Origin: Allotamlana fucoidanivorans
GTDB lineage: Bacteria; Bacteroidota; Bacteroidia; Flavobacteriales; Flavobacteriaceae
Reading direction: 5' to 3'
Assembly: GCF_006265225.1 (NCBI RefSeq)
Contig: NZ_VDCS01000009.1
Span: 124,001 to 188,000 of the forward strand
DNA length: 64,000 bases
Positions 24,965 to 33,724 of the stretch are shown piece after piece. The notes beneath the pieces are model-generated. The model had not been told where the DNA came from. It saw nothing but the letters and a program-made list of their open reading frames with translations, and made no database searches. A program made the position numbers and the translations under genes. Each line of letters begins with the position of its first letter. The stretch's first letter is position 1.

Positions 24965-25567
24965 TTATGTTTCAATCAATTCTACTTCAGCATTGGGATT
25001 AAACAAATAGATTCTTCCTGTTTTAACCTCAACACCTTCATAACGCTTAACACGTTTATTTCCCATTTTAAATATTTTTCCATTATGGATTTTAAACATA
25101 CATCCTATGGGTACCTGGAAAATATACGTTTTATTATTTGGTTGGTCAAATTGTTTTAGGGCTAATGACAAATTAATATCTGTATCACTACTGGCCTTGG
25201 GATTTTTAAAATGTAAGGCTAACAATGGCAACAAACTAATAGGAAATACTTCTGGGTTTAAAAACGGTAACATTAAATGCTGAAATGTTATTTTCCACTC
25301 TTTGCCATGAGGTTTTATAAACTTACCATAGACTTGATAGGCTTCAAAATGAGCAATTTCATGAATAAGAGTTATTAAAAAACGAAACTCATTTAAATTT
25401 GAGTTTATACTAATTTCATGTTTACCATTTGGCAATCGCCTATAATCACCATGACGTGTTTTACGCTCCCTTTTTATCTTTACTGATAGCTTATCGTGGT
25501 TTAAAAGCTCAATAACCTTTGGCAAGGCTTGTTTAGGTATGTAATCTTGAATTTGATGTTGTATCAC
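24965..25567 (-). CDS. SprT-like zinc metalloprotein
   Basis: 200 residues. The SprT domain shows TLIHEIAHFEAY with HExxH at residues 69-73 and a downstream His in KPHGKEWK that supplies the third ligand. The C-terminal part, about 150-200, has short beta-rich segments rather than the four-Cys zinc ribbon of Spartan-type proteins. Relatives include DNA-protein crosslink proteases, but function in Bacteroidota is not established. It is part of the minus-strand run between the HAD gene and manC. Confidence 0.85.
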   Translation of the reverse strand: MIQHQIQDYIPKQALPKVIELLNHDKLSVKIKRERKTRHGDYRRLPNGKHEISINSNLNEFRFLITLIHEIAHFEAYQVYGKFIKPHGKEWKITFQHLMLPFLNPEVFPISLLPLLALHFKNPKASSDTDINLSLALKQFDQPNNKTYIFQVPIGCMFKIHNGKIFKMGNKRVKRYEGVEVKTGRIYLFNPNAEVELIET

Positions 25568-25585
25568 ACTAAAAAATACACTGGA

Positions 25586-26221
25586 TTAGATGAGCTCTAG
25601 CAAGGTAGACATGTCACTAAAAGTACCATGAGCTTCAGATTTTAGTTCATTTTTATAATCGTGTTCGGTATACCCTAAAACATCAAAACCTCCTCTTTTA
25701 GCTCCCAAAACGCCCGACAAACTATCTTCTATTACCAAACAATCCTCTGGCTGAAATCCCATAGTTTTAGCGGCCCACAAATAGACATCTGGCTCTGGTT
25801 TCCATTTTTGAATAGTATAACAACTAAAAATTTTTCCTTCAAAATAAGGCAACAACCCTGTTACTTCTAGATTCAATCGAATTTTGTTCTCTGGCCCACT
25901 GGAAGCCACACAAAAGGGCAGTTCTAAATTTTCAAGCACCTCCTTAATACCTGTAATAGGCTGAATATCTTTTTTAAATGCTTTAAAGGTATTGGCTCTA
26001 TAATCTTGCTCAAAGGACTCTGGTAGTGGTCTTTGAATTTTCTGAGAAATCAAATCCATGCACAGGTTTAGTGATTTTCCTTTTAAACTGATTAATGAAT
26101 CGTGCTTATCCATATCTGCTCCAAGAGCATTGGCCATATCAACCAAAACACCTATAGCAATGGTTTCACTATCAATTAAAACACCATCGCAGTCAAAAAT
26201 TATGCATTTGTACTTTTTCAT
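25586..26221 (-). CDS. HAD-superfamily phosphatase or phosphomutase
   Basis: 211 residues. Motif I is CIIFDCDGVLIDSE with the nucleophile Asp, motif II is CVASSGPENKIR, and motifs III/IV are KPEPDVYLWAA and CLVIEDSLSGVLGA. The helical cap inserted after motif I places it with beta-phosphoglucomutase and 2-deoxyglucose-6-phosphatase relatives (YigB/YieH type). It would act on a small sugar phosphate in the cytoplasm. Spacing of 13-18 bases on both sides suggests it belongs to the surrounding minus-strand transcript. Confidence 0.87.
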   Translation of the reverse strand: MKKYKCIIFDCDGVLIDSETIAIGVLVDMANALGADMDKHDSLISLKGKSLNLCMDLISQKIQRPLPESFEQDYRANTFKAFKKDIQPITGIKEVLENLELPFCVASSGPENKIRLNLEVTGLLPYFEGKIFSCYTIQKWKPEPDVYLWAAKTMGFQPEDCLVIEDSLSGVLGAKRGGFDVLGYTEHDYKNELKSEAHGTFSDMSTLLELI

Positions 26222-26234
26222 AAGATGAAGTAAA

Positions 26235-26924
26235 TTAAGGAGTAGAATTTGAAACCTGTAGTAGTTTACCGTTGTAGTATGTATTTCCGTTTAATGAGAA
26301 GTCGAATATATATTCGGCCATTTCTGAAGCTGTAGTAGGTGCCTGATACCCGGGAAAAGCCTCTTCTAGCATTTCTGTTTGTACAGCTCCTAAGGCCAAC
26401 ACATTAAATGATATTCCTGAATCTCTATATTCTTCTGCCAACAATTCCGTGAGGGCAATCACAGCAGCCTTGCTTGAACTATATGCCGCCAAACCCGGAA
26501 ACTTCATACTGCCTTGAACCCCGCCCATAGAACTTATGGTCACTACATGGCTTCCTGTTTTCATAAAGGGTAAAACAATACGGGTAAGTTCTGAAACACC
26601 ATAAACATTTGTTCTATAAACGTTTTCAAAATCATCTATGCCTGTTTCTGAAAAAGGCTTATTTAAAAGTGCGCCCGCATTATTAATGAGTATATCAACT
26701 GATTGCCAGTTGTTATGTATAAAATCATCTACTTTTTTATAAGCGGCAACATTACCTAAATCAAAAGGAAAACAGGTAACATTTTCCAAATTCAAAGCTT
26801 GAACAGGCTTTTCGTTACGTGATAATGCCAAGACTTCATGCCCTTGCTGAGCAAACAGCTTAACCAACTCAAATCCAATTCCTCTACTTGTTCCTGTAAT
26901 AATTACATGCTTACTCATTGCCAT
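26235..26924 (-). CDS. Short-chain dehydrogenase/reductase
   Basis: 229 residues. Seen: IITGTSRGIGFELVKL cofactor loop, ILINNAGALLNKPF, the catalytic Ser in VVTISSMGG, and YSSSKAAVIAL with Tyr and Lys. Two starts are possible, ATG at 26924 and ATG at 26918. Both overlap the end of the M28 peptidase gene, implying translational coupling. Substrate unknown. It shares little beyond the family core with the other SDR at 21.7-22.4 kb. Confidence 0.88.
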   Translation of the reverse strand: MAMSKHVIITGTSRGIGFELVKLFAQQGHEVLALSRNEKPVQALNLENVTCFPFDLGNVAAYKKVDDFIHNNWQSVDILINNAGALLNKPFSETGIDDFENVYRTNVYGVSELTRIVLPFMKTGSHVVTISSMGGVQGSMKFPGLAAYSSSKAAVIALTELLAEEYRDSGISFNVLALGAVQTEMLEEAFPGYQAPTTASEMAEYIFDFSLNGNTYYNGKLLQVSNSTP

Positions 26925-27927
26925 TCATTTTAATTTCTTTCACGTCTGAATTTACTATACCTTCAATAGCCGGAATCATTTTATTTATAAAACTTGTCAT
27001 ATGATTGAAATCCATTTTATCAGGTTCATCATACACGTGATGGTAGTACTCAAAATTTGTAAAATCGAAAGTCGAAATTGCCTGAGCTGGCACATGAAAC
27101 GCTTGGTAAAACGGATAATTATCAGATCTTTTAAACAAACTATACTGTTTTGCCTCAGGTAAAAAACCAACTAGCTCTTCACCTGCATAGTGATTAAGTT
27201 TATCGGCCATATTAGATAAATCATAACCTGTTATATAAGTTAGGGTTTTATCTTTTGACCTTGGCACACCAATCATTTCAAAATTAATCATGGTATATAG
27301 GTTTAAACTGTCAGATTTCAATCTACTTGCTAAGTGCTCAGAACCTTTTAAACCCAGTTCCTCTGCCGAATATAGCGTAAACAGGATGCTACGTTTGTTT
27401 GTTTTCGATTTTGCAAAATACTTGGCCCATTCTAAAACAGCTACGGTACCCGAGGCGTCATCATTAGCTCCATTAGCAATGCTATCTCCTTCTACTTGCT
27501 TTCCAAATCCAATATGATCATAATGAGCGCCAAGAATGACAAACTCCTTTTTTAAATTTGAATCACTGCCTTCTATATAACCAACCACGTTATAACCCAC
27601 AACAGATTTTACATGAAAGGAATCTCTATATGTTTTAAAAAAGGGTTTAATATCATTTTTCTTAAATAAGGTTTCAATAAAAACAGCTGCTTTCTCTATC
27701 CCTTCAGAACCTGTATTCCTTCCCTGTAATTCATCTGAGGCTAGATACTCTAAACTGAATTTCACATCAGCTAATTCAGCATATTTTATCTCTTTTTTTG
27801 TAAGCTCAACATGAACGCTATCTGAAATATTTTTTTCTATGGGACCTGAGCTTGAGACCAAACTTTTCTTTTGGCCGCCACAGCTCAACACCATACAAAG
27901 ACAAGCTACTGCTAATACTTTTTTCAT
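26911..27927 (-). CDS. M28 family zinc aminopeptidase, lipoprotein
   Basis: 338 residues with a lipoprotein signal (VACLCMVLSCGGQ), so it should be anchored in the cell envelope. The M28 zinc site is in order: LGAHYDHIGFG, GANDDASGTVAVLEWA, SAEELGLKGSEHLA, and later YPFYQAFHVPAQAI with the last His in YYHHVYDEPDKMDF. It is a co-catalytic two-zinc aminopeptidase that would release N-terminal residues from peptides. It is the first gene of the minus-strand run; a TATCTTTA box just upstream is a weak -7 match. Confidence 0.9.
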   Translation of the reverse strand: MKKVLAVACLCMVLSCGGQKKSLVSSSGPIEKNISDSVHVELTKKEIKYAELADVKFSLEYLASDELQGRNTGSEGIEKAAVFIETLFKKNDIKPFFKTYRDSFHVKSVVGYNVVGYIEGSDSNLKKEFVILGAHYDHIGFGKQVEGDSIANGANDDASGTVAVLEWAKYFAKSKTNKRSILFTLYSAEELGLKGSEHLASRLKSDSLNLYTMINFEMIGVPRSKDKTLTYITGYDLSNMADKLNHYAGEELVGFLPEAKQYSLFKRSDNYPFYQAFHVPAQAISTFDFTNFEYYHHVYDEPDKMDFNHMTSFINKMIPAIEGIVNSDVKEIKMNGNE

Positions 27928-28081
27928 ATATTTATTTAATTGCTAAAGATAAAAAACATTACTAAGAACCTTAAATAATCACTCATTTTATCTTCAATTC
28001 TACCATTCCTTAACCATTAAATGCTAGACACCCATAAAACCATTTAATAAAAATTCATTAAATTGAATAAAATTTCGTACA

Positions 28082-29164
28082 ATGCCAATTTTCATGGATC
28101 GACATGATTTGCCTGGAGTAAAACTTCAGGATGCAGCAAAAGCTCATAAAAAAGATTTAATTCATCAAAATGAGTTTAATTGTAAAGTTATGACCTATTG
28201 GATTGATGAAGAACGCGAAAATGTATTTTGCCTGATTGAAGCACCAAACAAGGAAGCTGTGCAAGAACTCCATCGAAAAGCTCATGGACTAGTACCTCAT
28301 AAAATCATTGAAGTGGATGCTGGTTTAGTTAAATCTTTCTTAGGACGCATTCAAGATCCTGAGCCTGAAATATCACCCATGAACTCTGCGCATCGTACTA
28401 TATTGGTCATAAAAACGCCTCTTATTACGCATACTGAAACAGCACACAATACTGCGTATCAAACACTTCATGCAAACATTAACCTTTTTGTTAATAAATT
28501 TAATGGCGTTATTATTAGTAATAATACAAACTGTTATTTAACGTCATTTAGCTCAGCAAAGGATGGGCTATACTGTGCTTCAAATATTGTACAAAATGCT
28601 AAATTTATTAACCCTAAGCCTAATGACATACATAATTTCTTTAGCATTGGTATGGCTACGGGTGATCCTGTAACGGCTAAAAACAATTTATTTGAAGACA
28701 CTATTAATTTAGCTCAAGCTCTTTGTGAATTAGCAAAAGGCGATTTAGTAATTTCCCGTAATGTTAATGAGCAAATATCCAAACATCATTTAGATAGAAT
28801 TTGTAAGAATCATTTAATTACCTATTTTAGGATTCAAGACGAAACCTTTCTTTTAAAGCTACATAAACTTTTTCAGGAACATTACAATAATTCTGAAATC
28901 ACAGTAGACTTTTTAAGTCGTGATTTAGGCTATAGCAAATCTCAACTTTACAGGAAAACAACAACGCTTACAGGTAGATCGCCTAATATATTACTAAGAT
29001 CATTTCGATTAAACAAAGCCCTTAAAGCCTTGTATAGTCAAAAAGGAAATATTTCTGAAATTGCCTTTGAAACTGGTTTTAACAGTCTTGCCTATTTCTC
29101 TAAATGTTTTAAAAACAATTTTGGCATACTTCCTTCAGAATATATACATGGCTACCTATCTTAA
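28082..29164 (+). CDS. AraC-type regulator with DUF4242 and cyclase-like domains
   Basis: 360 residues in three parts. Residues 1-90 match the DUF4242/nickel-binding (SCO4226-like) family: MPIFMDRHDLPGV, TYWIDEERENVFCLIEAPN, HRKAHGLVPHKIIEVD. Residues 104-236 have the order of a class III nucleotide cyclase domain (FSIGMATGDP, LAQALCELAKGDLVISRNV), but the two metal-binding Asp positions look lost, so it should be a sensor and not an enzyme. Residues 260-358 are an AraC helix-turn-helix pair (FLSRDLGYSKSQLYRKTTTL, ISEIAFETGFNSLAYFSKCF). It probably regulates the secreted DUF4242 and cupin genes that follow. Ligand unknown. Confidence 0.85.
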   Translation: MPIFMDRHDLPGVKLQDAAKAHKKDLIHQNEFNCKVMTYWIDEERENVFCLIEAPNKEAVQELHRKAHGLVPHKIIEVDAGLVKSFLGRIQDPEPEISPMNSAHRTILVIKTPLITHTETAHNTAYQTLHANINLFVNKFNGVIISNNTNCYLTSFSSAKDGLYCASNIVQNAKFINPKPNDIHNFFSIGMATGDPVTAKNNLFEDTINLAQALCELAKGDLVISRNVNEQISKHHLDRICKNHLITYFRIQDETFLLKLHKLFQEHYNNSEITVDFLSRDLGYSKSQLYRKTTTLTGRSPNILLRSFRLNKALKALYSQKGNISEIAFETGFNSLAYFSKCFKNNFGILPSEYIHGYLS

Positions 29165-29269
29165 AATTTCTCTCTATTGCACGAAATCTTCAACTCTTTG
29201 AATTAATTGTCCTAATATATTGGTTTACGATACCATAACTTTAACACTATTAATCAAAACCAAAGAATT

Positions 29270-29662
29270 ATGAAAACGTTAAAGTCAATTTTAATTTTAG
29301 GTATTTTACTAACAACATCAAGTATTATGGGACAAGAAAAAACAGCAGCTGAACTTCTTAGAGAAGAGGCTGCAACTCCAAACCTGCAAATGTATGTCAT
29401 TGAAAGAGAAATACCCAATGCAGGACAATTAACATCTGAGGAACTAATAGGTGTTTCTAAAACATCATGCTCAGTATTAGATGATATGGGACCAGCCATT
29501 AAATGGGTTAACAGTTTTGTAACAGATAATAAAATTTACTGTGTTTACTTGGCAGCAGACATTGAACTTGTAAGGGAACATGCCAAAAAAGGCGGATTTC
29601 CAGCCAATACTATATCAAAAGTAGCAAATGTTATTGATCCAAGTACGGCCGAAAATCGCTAA
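29270..29662 (+). CDS. Secreted DUF4242 protein
   Basis: 130 residues. A signal peptide (SILILGILLTTSSIMGQ) is followed by a DUF4242 domain: YVIEREIPNAGQLTSEELIG, SCSVLDDMGPAIKWVNSFVT, DNKIYCVYLAADIE, HAKKGGFPANTIS and a final VIDPSTAE. This matches the type of DUF4242 described from soil actinobacteria, where a nickel-binding member is known. It is a different branch from the DUF4242 at the start of the preceding AraC-type gene. Because it is exported, it should act in the periplasm or outside. Function is unknown. Confidence 0.82.
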   Translation: MKTLKSILILGILLTTSSIMGQEKTAAELLREEAATPNLQMYVIEREIPNAGQLTSEELIGVSKTSCSVLDDMGPAIKWVNSFVTDNKIYCVYLAADIELVREHAKKGGFPANTISKVANVIDPSTAENR

Positions 29663-29764
29663 ATAACTATATTTCAATATTTAAGTGTTTTTTTTTTAAG
29701 AGTTATATTATGAAATTTCACCAAAAAATATTATTTTATAGTGTTAACCAACTAAATTAAATGA

Positions 29765-30241
29765 ATGAAAGCTTTTAAAAAATCCTGTTTAGCCCCCGTA
29801 TTAGTTCTTTTACTGTTGTTGATTGGTTCTTATTCTTTTTCGCAAGAAAAGGACACAAACTCAGAGGAAATATCATTAGTTTATACCGTTGATCATAAAG
29901 ATTTAAAATGGCACCCAGCACCTGATTTTTTTCCAGGTTGCTCATTTACTTTACTGCATGGCGCTATTGAACAACCAAATTTAGATTTGTTTTTTAAAAT
30001 AAATCCGAATACTGAAGTAATTAATCACACCCATAATTCACCCGAACGCATGATTCTTATTTCTGGTGAATTAGAAGTTCAATACGAAAATGAAGAACCA
30101 CAAATTGCTACGGTAGGCTCTTATCTTTATGGACCGAGCAATAAGCCTCATAAAGCAAAATGCCTTGACAAAGGTCCGTGTGTGTTGTTTATTGCTTTAG
30201 AAGATCCTTTTAATGCAGAACCTATTATAGAAAAAGATTGA
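29765..30241 (+). CDS. Exported cupin-domain protein
   Basis: 158 residues with an N-terminal signal (LAPVLVLLLLLIGSYSFSQ). One cupin barrel follows: motif 1 is NTEVINHTHNSPERMILISG with His-x-His and a Glu, motif 2 is VGSYLYGPSNKPHKAKC with the last His. It would bind a metal and a small molecule in the periplasm. It follows the secreted DUF4242 gene after 102 bases on the same strand, so these two and the AraC-type regulator form a probable functional group. The reaction, if any, is unknown. Confidence 0.82.
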   Translation: MKAFKKSCLAPVLVLLLLLIGSYSFSQEKDTNSEEISLVYTVDHKDLKWHPAPDFFPGCSFTLLHGAIEQPNLDLFFKINPNTEVINHTHNSPERMILISGELEVQYENEEPQIATVGSYLYGPSNKPHKAKCLDKGPCVLFIALEDPFNAEPIIEKD

Positions 30242-30261
30242 TTAAAAAGCCGTTCAAAAAC

Positions 30262-30297
30262 AAAAAGCCACTTCAAAATTTGAAGTGGCTTTTTTTA
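30262..30297 (+). terminator. Terminator between the cupin and pyruvate dehydrogenase genes
   Basis: A stem of AAAAGCCACTTCAAA with its near-perfect complement and a run of seven T is followed by the convergent E2 gene end. The A-run on the left allows bidirectional use. Confidence 0.88.
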
Positions 30298-30318
30298 CAT
30301 ATAAATATATTTTAAACC

Positions 30319-31953
30319 TTAAACAACCATTGTTAAAGGGTTTTCAATGTATCCTTTTAATGTTTGAAGGAATTGAGCTCCTGTAGCGCCGTCCACCGTT
30401 CTGTGGTCACAAGCTAGTGTTAACTTCATTGTGTTTCCTGGAACAACCTGTCCATTTTTAACCACTGGTTTTTGAACTATAGCACCTACCGAAAGTATAG
30501 CTGAATTAGGCTGATTGATAATTGATGTAAAATAATCAATACCAAACATTCCTAAATTAGAAATAGTAAACGTACTACCTGACATTTCATCTGGAGTCAA
30601 TTTTTTATTTCTAGCTTTACCAGCAAGCTCTTTCACCTCTGCACCTATTTGCGGTAAAGATTGCTCATTAGCAAATCTCACTACAGGCACCACCAATCCA
30701 TCTGGAACAGCTACAGCCACACCAATATGAACATGATTGTTTAAACGCATTTTGTCATCAAACCATTGTGAATTCACCTGAGGGTGTTGCTTTAATGCTA
30801 ACGCACAAGCTTTAACCACCATATCATTAAATGATATTTTAGTATCAGGAATAGAGTTAAACTGACTTCTAAACGCAATAGCATTGTCCATATCAAACTC
30901 AACAGCTAAGTAATAATGAGGTGCTGAGAATTTCGACTTAGTTAGTGACTTAGCAATTGCCTTACGCATTTGTGAATTAGGTACATCATCAAAATCTTCT
31001 TGACCTGTTGGCACAAATTTACCAACTGAAGCCCCTGATGCTGCAGGCTCATAATTCTCTATATCTCGCTTAACTATACGTCCATTCTCTCCAGAACCTT
31101 GTACTTTAGTCAAGTTTATGCCTTTTTCTTCTGCTAATCGTTTTGCCAATGGCGACACATATACCCTACCGTTTTCGGTAACTGGCGTAGGTGCTGGAGC
31201 GCTCTTCTTAGTTGCTGCCGGCGCAGAACTTGATTTAGATGCTTCAGGTTGAGATGCTGTTTTTGGAGCTTCTTCTTTTTTAGCCGGAGCACTTCCCACT
31301 GAAAAACTAGCTGCAACACCAGAAACATCAGTCCCTGCTGGTCCAATTATAGCTAAAAGTTCATCTACTTTTGCAGACTCACCCTCTTTTAATCCTATTT
31401 CTAATAAAGTACCTGACTGGAACGATTCAAACTCCATTGTAGCTTTATCGGTCTCAATTTCAGCAAGTATATCGCCTTCTTCAACCGTATCTCCAACTTT
31501 TTTCAACCATGTTGCCACAGTTCCTTCCTCCATGGTATCACTTAACCTTGGCATTGTTACTACAATTACGCCTTCAGGTAATTCGGCCGCTGTTGAATTT
31601 GCCTCTGCAGGTTCTTCTTGAGCAGAGGTTTCAGTAGGCTCTGAAGTCTCTGTTGAGCTTTCCTGTGAAGTTGTAGCGCTTCCTCCACCATTCAACAGTC
31701 CTGAAATATCTTCGCCTTCTTCACCTATTATAGCTAAAAGCTCATCTACCTTTGTAGTTTCACCTTCTTGAACCCCAATATGAAGTAACGTACCTTCATT
31801 AAAAGATTCAAATTCCATAGTGGCCTTATCGGTCTCTATTTCAGCTAAAATATCGCCTTCTTCAATCTTATCTCCTACCTTTTTTAACCAAGCCGCTACG
31901 GTACCTTCTTCCATAGTATCGCTTAAACGCGGCATATTTACTACTATTGCCAT
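30319..31953 (-). CDS. Pyruvate dehydrogenase E2, dihydrolipoamide acetyltransferase
   Basis: 544 residues. Two lipoyl domains (about 1-80 and 128-210) each carry the lipoyl-lysine motif EIETDKATMEFES, joined by Ser/Glu/Ala-rich linkers. A peripheral subunit-binding domain follows near 265-300 (VSPLAKRLAEEKGINL, GSGENGRIVKRDI). The catalytic acetyltransferase domain ends with ACDHRTVDGATGAQFLQTL. It transfers acetyl groups from E1 to CoA, making acetyl-CoA. The E1-alpha gene ends three bases upstream, so the two form an operon. E1-beta and E3 are not here. Confidence 0.95.
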   Translation of the reverse strand: MAIVVNMPRLSDTMEEGTVAAWLKKVGDKIEEGDILAEIETDKATMEFESFNEGTLLHIGVQEGETTKVDELLAIIGEEGEDISGLLNGGGSATTSQESSTETSEPTETSAQEEPAEANSTAAELPEGVIVVTMPRLSDTMEEGTVATWLKKVGDTVEEGDILAEIETDKATMEFESFQSGTLLEIGLKEGESAKVDELLAIIGPAGTDVSGVAASFSVGSAPAKKEEAPKTASQPEASKSSSAPAATKKSAPAPTPVTENGRVYVSPLAKRLAEEKGINLTKVQGSGENGRIVKRDIENYEPAASGASVGKFVPTGQEDFDDVPNSQMRKAIAKSLTKSKFSAPHYYLAVEFDMDNAIAFRSQFNSIPDTKISFNDMVVKACALALKQHPQVNSQWFDDKMRLNNHVHIGVAVAVPDGLVVPVVRFANEQSLPQIGAEVKELAGKARNKKLTPDEMSGSTFTISNLGMFGIDYFTSIINQPNSAILSVGAIVQKPVVKNGQVVPGNTMKLTLACDHRTVDGATGAQFLQTLKGYIENPLTMVV

Positions 31954-31956
31954 AGT

Positions 31957-32955
31957 TTATATTTTGTGTTGAATAAATGGATAATCTTCTTGCTCATACA
32001 CCACATCATACATAACGTTCTTTTCTGGGAACGGTGATTCATCAGCAAATTTTTCACATTCAGCTACGCGATCTTTTACACGCTTATCAATAGCTTTAAT
32101 TTCTTCTTCTGTTGCGTACTCCTCTTTAAGAATAACATCTTTTACTTGCGTAATAGGATCTATCTTCTTGTATTCCTCAACCTCAGCTTTTGTTCTGTAA
32201 TGTTGCGCATCACTCATAGAATGCCCTCTATATCTATAAGTTTTTAATTCTAAAAATGTTGGCCCACCACCTTTTCTTGCGCGTTGTATAGCCTCATCAA
32301 ATGCTTCTGCTACTTTCACAGGATTCATACCATCAACAGGTGCTGAAGGCATTTCATATCCTAAACCTAGCTTCCAGATATCATCATGATTTGCTGTTCT
32401 CTCCACTGAAGTTCCCATAGCATAACCATTATTTTCACAAACGAATACTACTGGTAAATTCCAAAGCATAGCTAAATTAAACGTTTCATGTAAAGAGCCT
32501 TGTCTTGCAGCTCCATCACCAAAACAACATAAGGTTACGGCATCACTGCCGTGGTATTTATCACCAAAGGCAATACCCGCTCCTAATGGAATTTGCCCAC
32601 CAACAATACCATGTCCTCCGTAGAAGCGATGTTCTTTGGAGAAAATGTGCATAGAACCACCAAGTCCTTGTGAGGTTCCGGTTGCTTTACCGTATAATTC
32701 TGCCATTACGCGTCTTGGATCTACGCCCATACCTATTGGCTGTACGTGATTACGATAAGCTGTTATCATTTTATCTTTAGTCAAATCCATAGCGTGCAAA
32801 GCTCCTGCTAAAACAGCTTCTTGACCATTATACAAGTGAAGAAATCCTCTTACTTTTTGTTGAATATAAACTGCAGCCAATTTGTCCTCAAACTTTCTCC
32901 AGAATAACATGTCTTCATACCATTTGAGGTAAACCTCTTTTGTGATTTTTTGCAT
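31957..32955 (-). CDS. pdhA: Pyruvate dehydrogenase E1 component, alpha subunit
   Basis: 332 residues from the ATG at 32955 (MQKITKEVYLKWYEDM); the frame extends upstream but that part looks like leader. The thiamine diphosphate motif GDGAARQGSLHETFNLAM...VCENN is clear, as are FLHLYNGQEAVLAG, HRFYGGHGIVGGQIPLGAG and the phospho-loop-like YRYRGHSMSDAQHYR. With E1-beta it decarboxylates pyruvate and passes the acetyl group to E2, whose gene lies three bases downstream. A TACTTTTG -7-like box is at 32995-32988. Confidence 0.95.
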   Translation of the reverse strand: MQKITKEVYLKWYEDMLFWRKFEDKLAAVYIQQKVRGFLHLYNGQEAVLAGALHAMDLTKDKMITAYRNHVQPIGMGVDPRRVMAELYGKATGTSQGLGGSMHIFSKEHRFYGGHGIVGGQIPLGAGIAFGDKYHGSDAVTLCCFGDGAARQGSLHETFNLAMLWNLPVVFVCENNGYAMGTSVERTANHDDIWKLGLGYEMPSAPVDGMNPVKVAEAFDEAIQRARKGGGPTFLELKTYRYRGHSMSDAQHYRTKAEVEEYKKIDPITQVKDVILKEEYATEEEIKAIDKRVKDRVAECEKFADESPFPEKNVMYDVVYEQEDYPFIQHKI

Positions 32956-33138
32956 CGAATAATATTGTATTATTAATAAGCGAAATACAAAAGTAATATT
33001 TTGTACGTTACTGGAAAAACCCAACACGCCTAAAGTCAAAAAAATATGAAAATTAGAGCTTCAATTAAGATAGATTAGTTAATTGACAATTTTAATCTGA
33101 AAAACTTAAATATATTAAATTGAACTTGATTTTAAATA

Positions 33139-33621
33139 TTAAAGCACAGATTTGTCAAAACCAAAAGGCAATAAATTAGACAAGGAATGAGACCTTGCTA
33201 TGGTGCCCGTTTCACCCATAAAATAGATTTCTATAGGCTTGCTTTGTTTTACTTCATACTCTGCTATAGCTTGCCTACAAGCCCCACAAGGCGGAATAGG
33301 TTTTGAGGTAATAGAGTGTTTTGATCCTGCTGAAATAGCCATACGCACAATCTGTGCTTCAGGGAATTTAGATCCTGCATAATATATTGCTGTTCGCTCG
33401 GCACATAAGCCTGATGGGTAAGAAGCATTTTCTTGATTACTTCCTGTTATCACCTCGCCATTATCAAGTAAAAGCGCTGTGCCTACTAAAAAGTTTGAAT
33501 ACGGTGCATAAGCCTGCTTTCTTACGCTGATGGCTTCTTCTAATAAACTCTTTACCTCCTCTGATAACTCATCAAAGCTTTCAAATACTTGTAATTTGGA
33601 CGAAACCTCAATTTCTTTCAT
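33139..33621 (-). CDS. cdd: Cytidine deaminase
   Basis: 160 residues. The zinc site is complete: CAERTAIYYA (Cys-Ala-Glu) and PPCGACRQAIAEY (the two further Cys), with YAPYSNFLVGTALLLDNGEV and GSNQENASYPSGL before it. It deaminates cytidine and deoxycytidine to uridine forms in pyrimidine salvage. It sits between pdhA and porV, as in other flavobacteria. A strong hairpin separates it from porV, and the spacer to pdhA is about 180 bases, so it is probably transcribed alone. Confidence 0.95.
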   Translation of the reverse strand: MKEIEVSSKLQVFESFDELSEEVKSLLEEAISVRKQAYAPYSNFLVGTALLLDNGEVITGSNQENASYPSGLCAERTAIYYAGSKFPEAQIVRMAISAGSKHSITSKPIPPCGACRQAIAEYEVKQSKPIEIYFMGETGTIARSHSLSNLLPFGFDKSVL

Positions 33622-33664
33622 AAGCTATTATTACGTGACCTAGTAAAGATAACAAACACTTTAA

Positions 33665-33704
33665 AACAAAGAACTATTGCCATCGCAATAGTTCTTTGTT
33701 TTTT
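33665..33704 (-). terminator. Strong hairpin between porV and cdd
   Basis: A 16-bp perfect stem (AACAAAGAACTATTGC with its complement) has a four-base loop and A/T runs on both sides. It lies 3' of porV on the minus strand and 5' of cdd, so it should end the porU-porV transcript. Confidence 0.85.
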
Positions 33705-33724
33705 ATTTGAAGCATAATGCCTCC

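Noticed and set aside
28082-29164. AraC-type gene as an active adenylate cyclase
   Set aside because: The positions of the two metal-binding Asp residues carry other residues by eye, so enzyme activity is unlikely.
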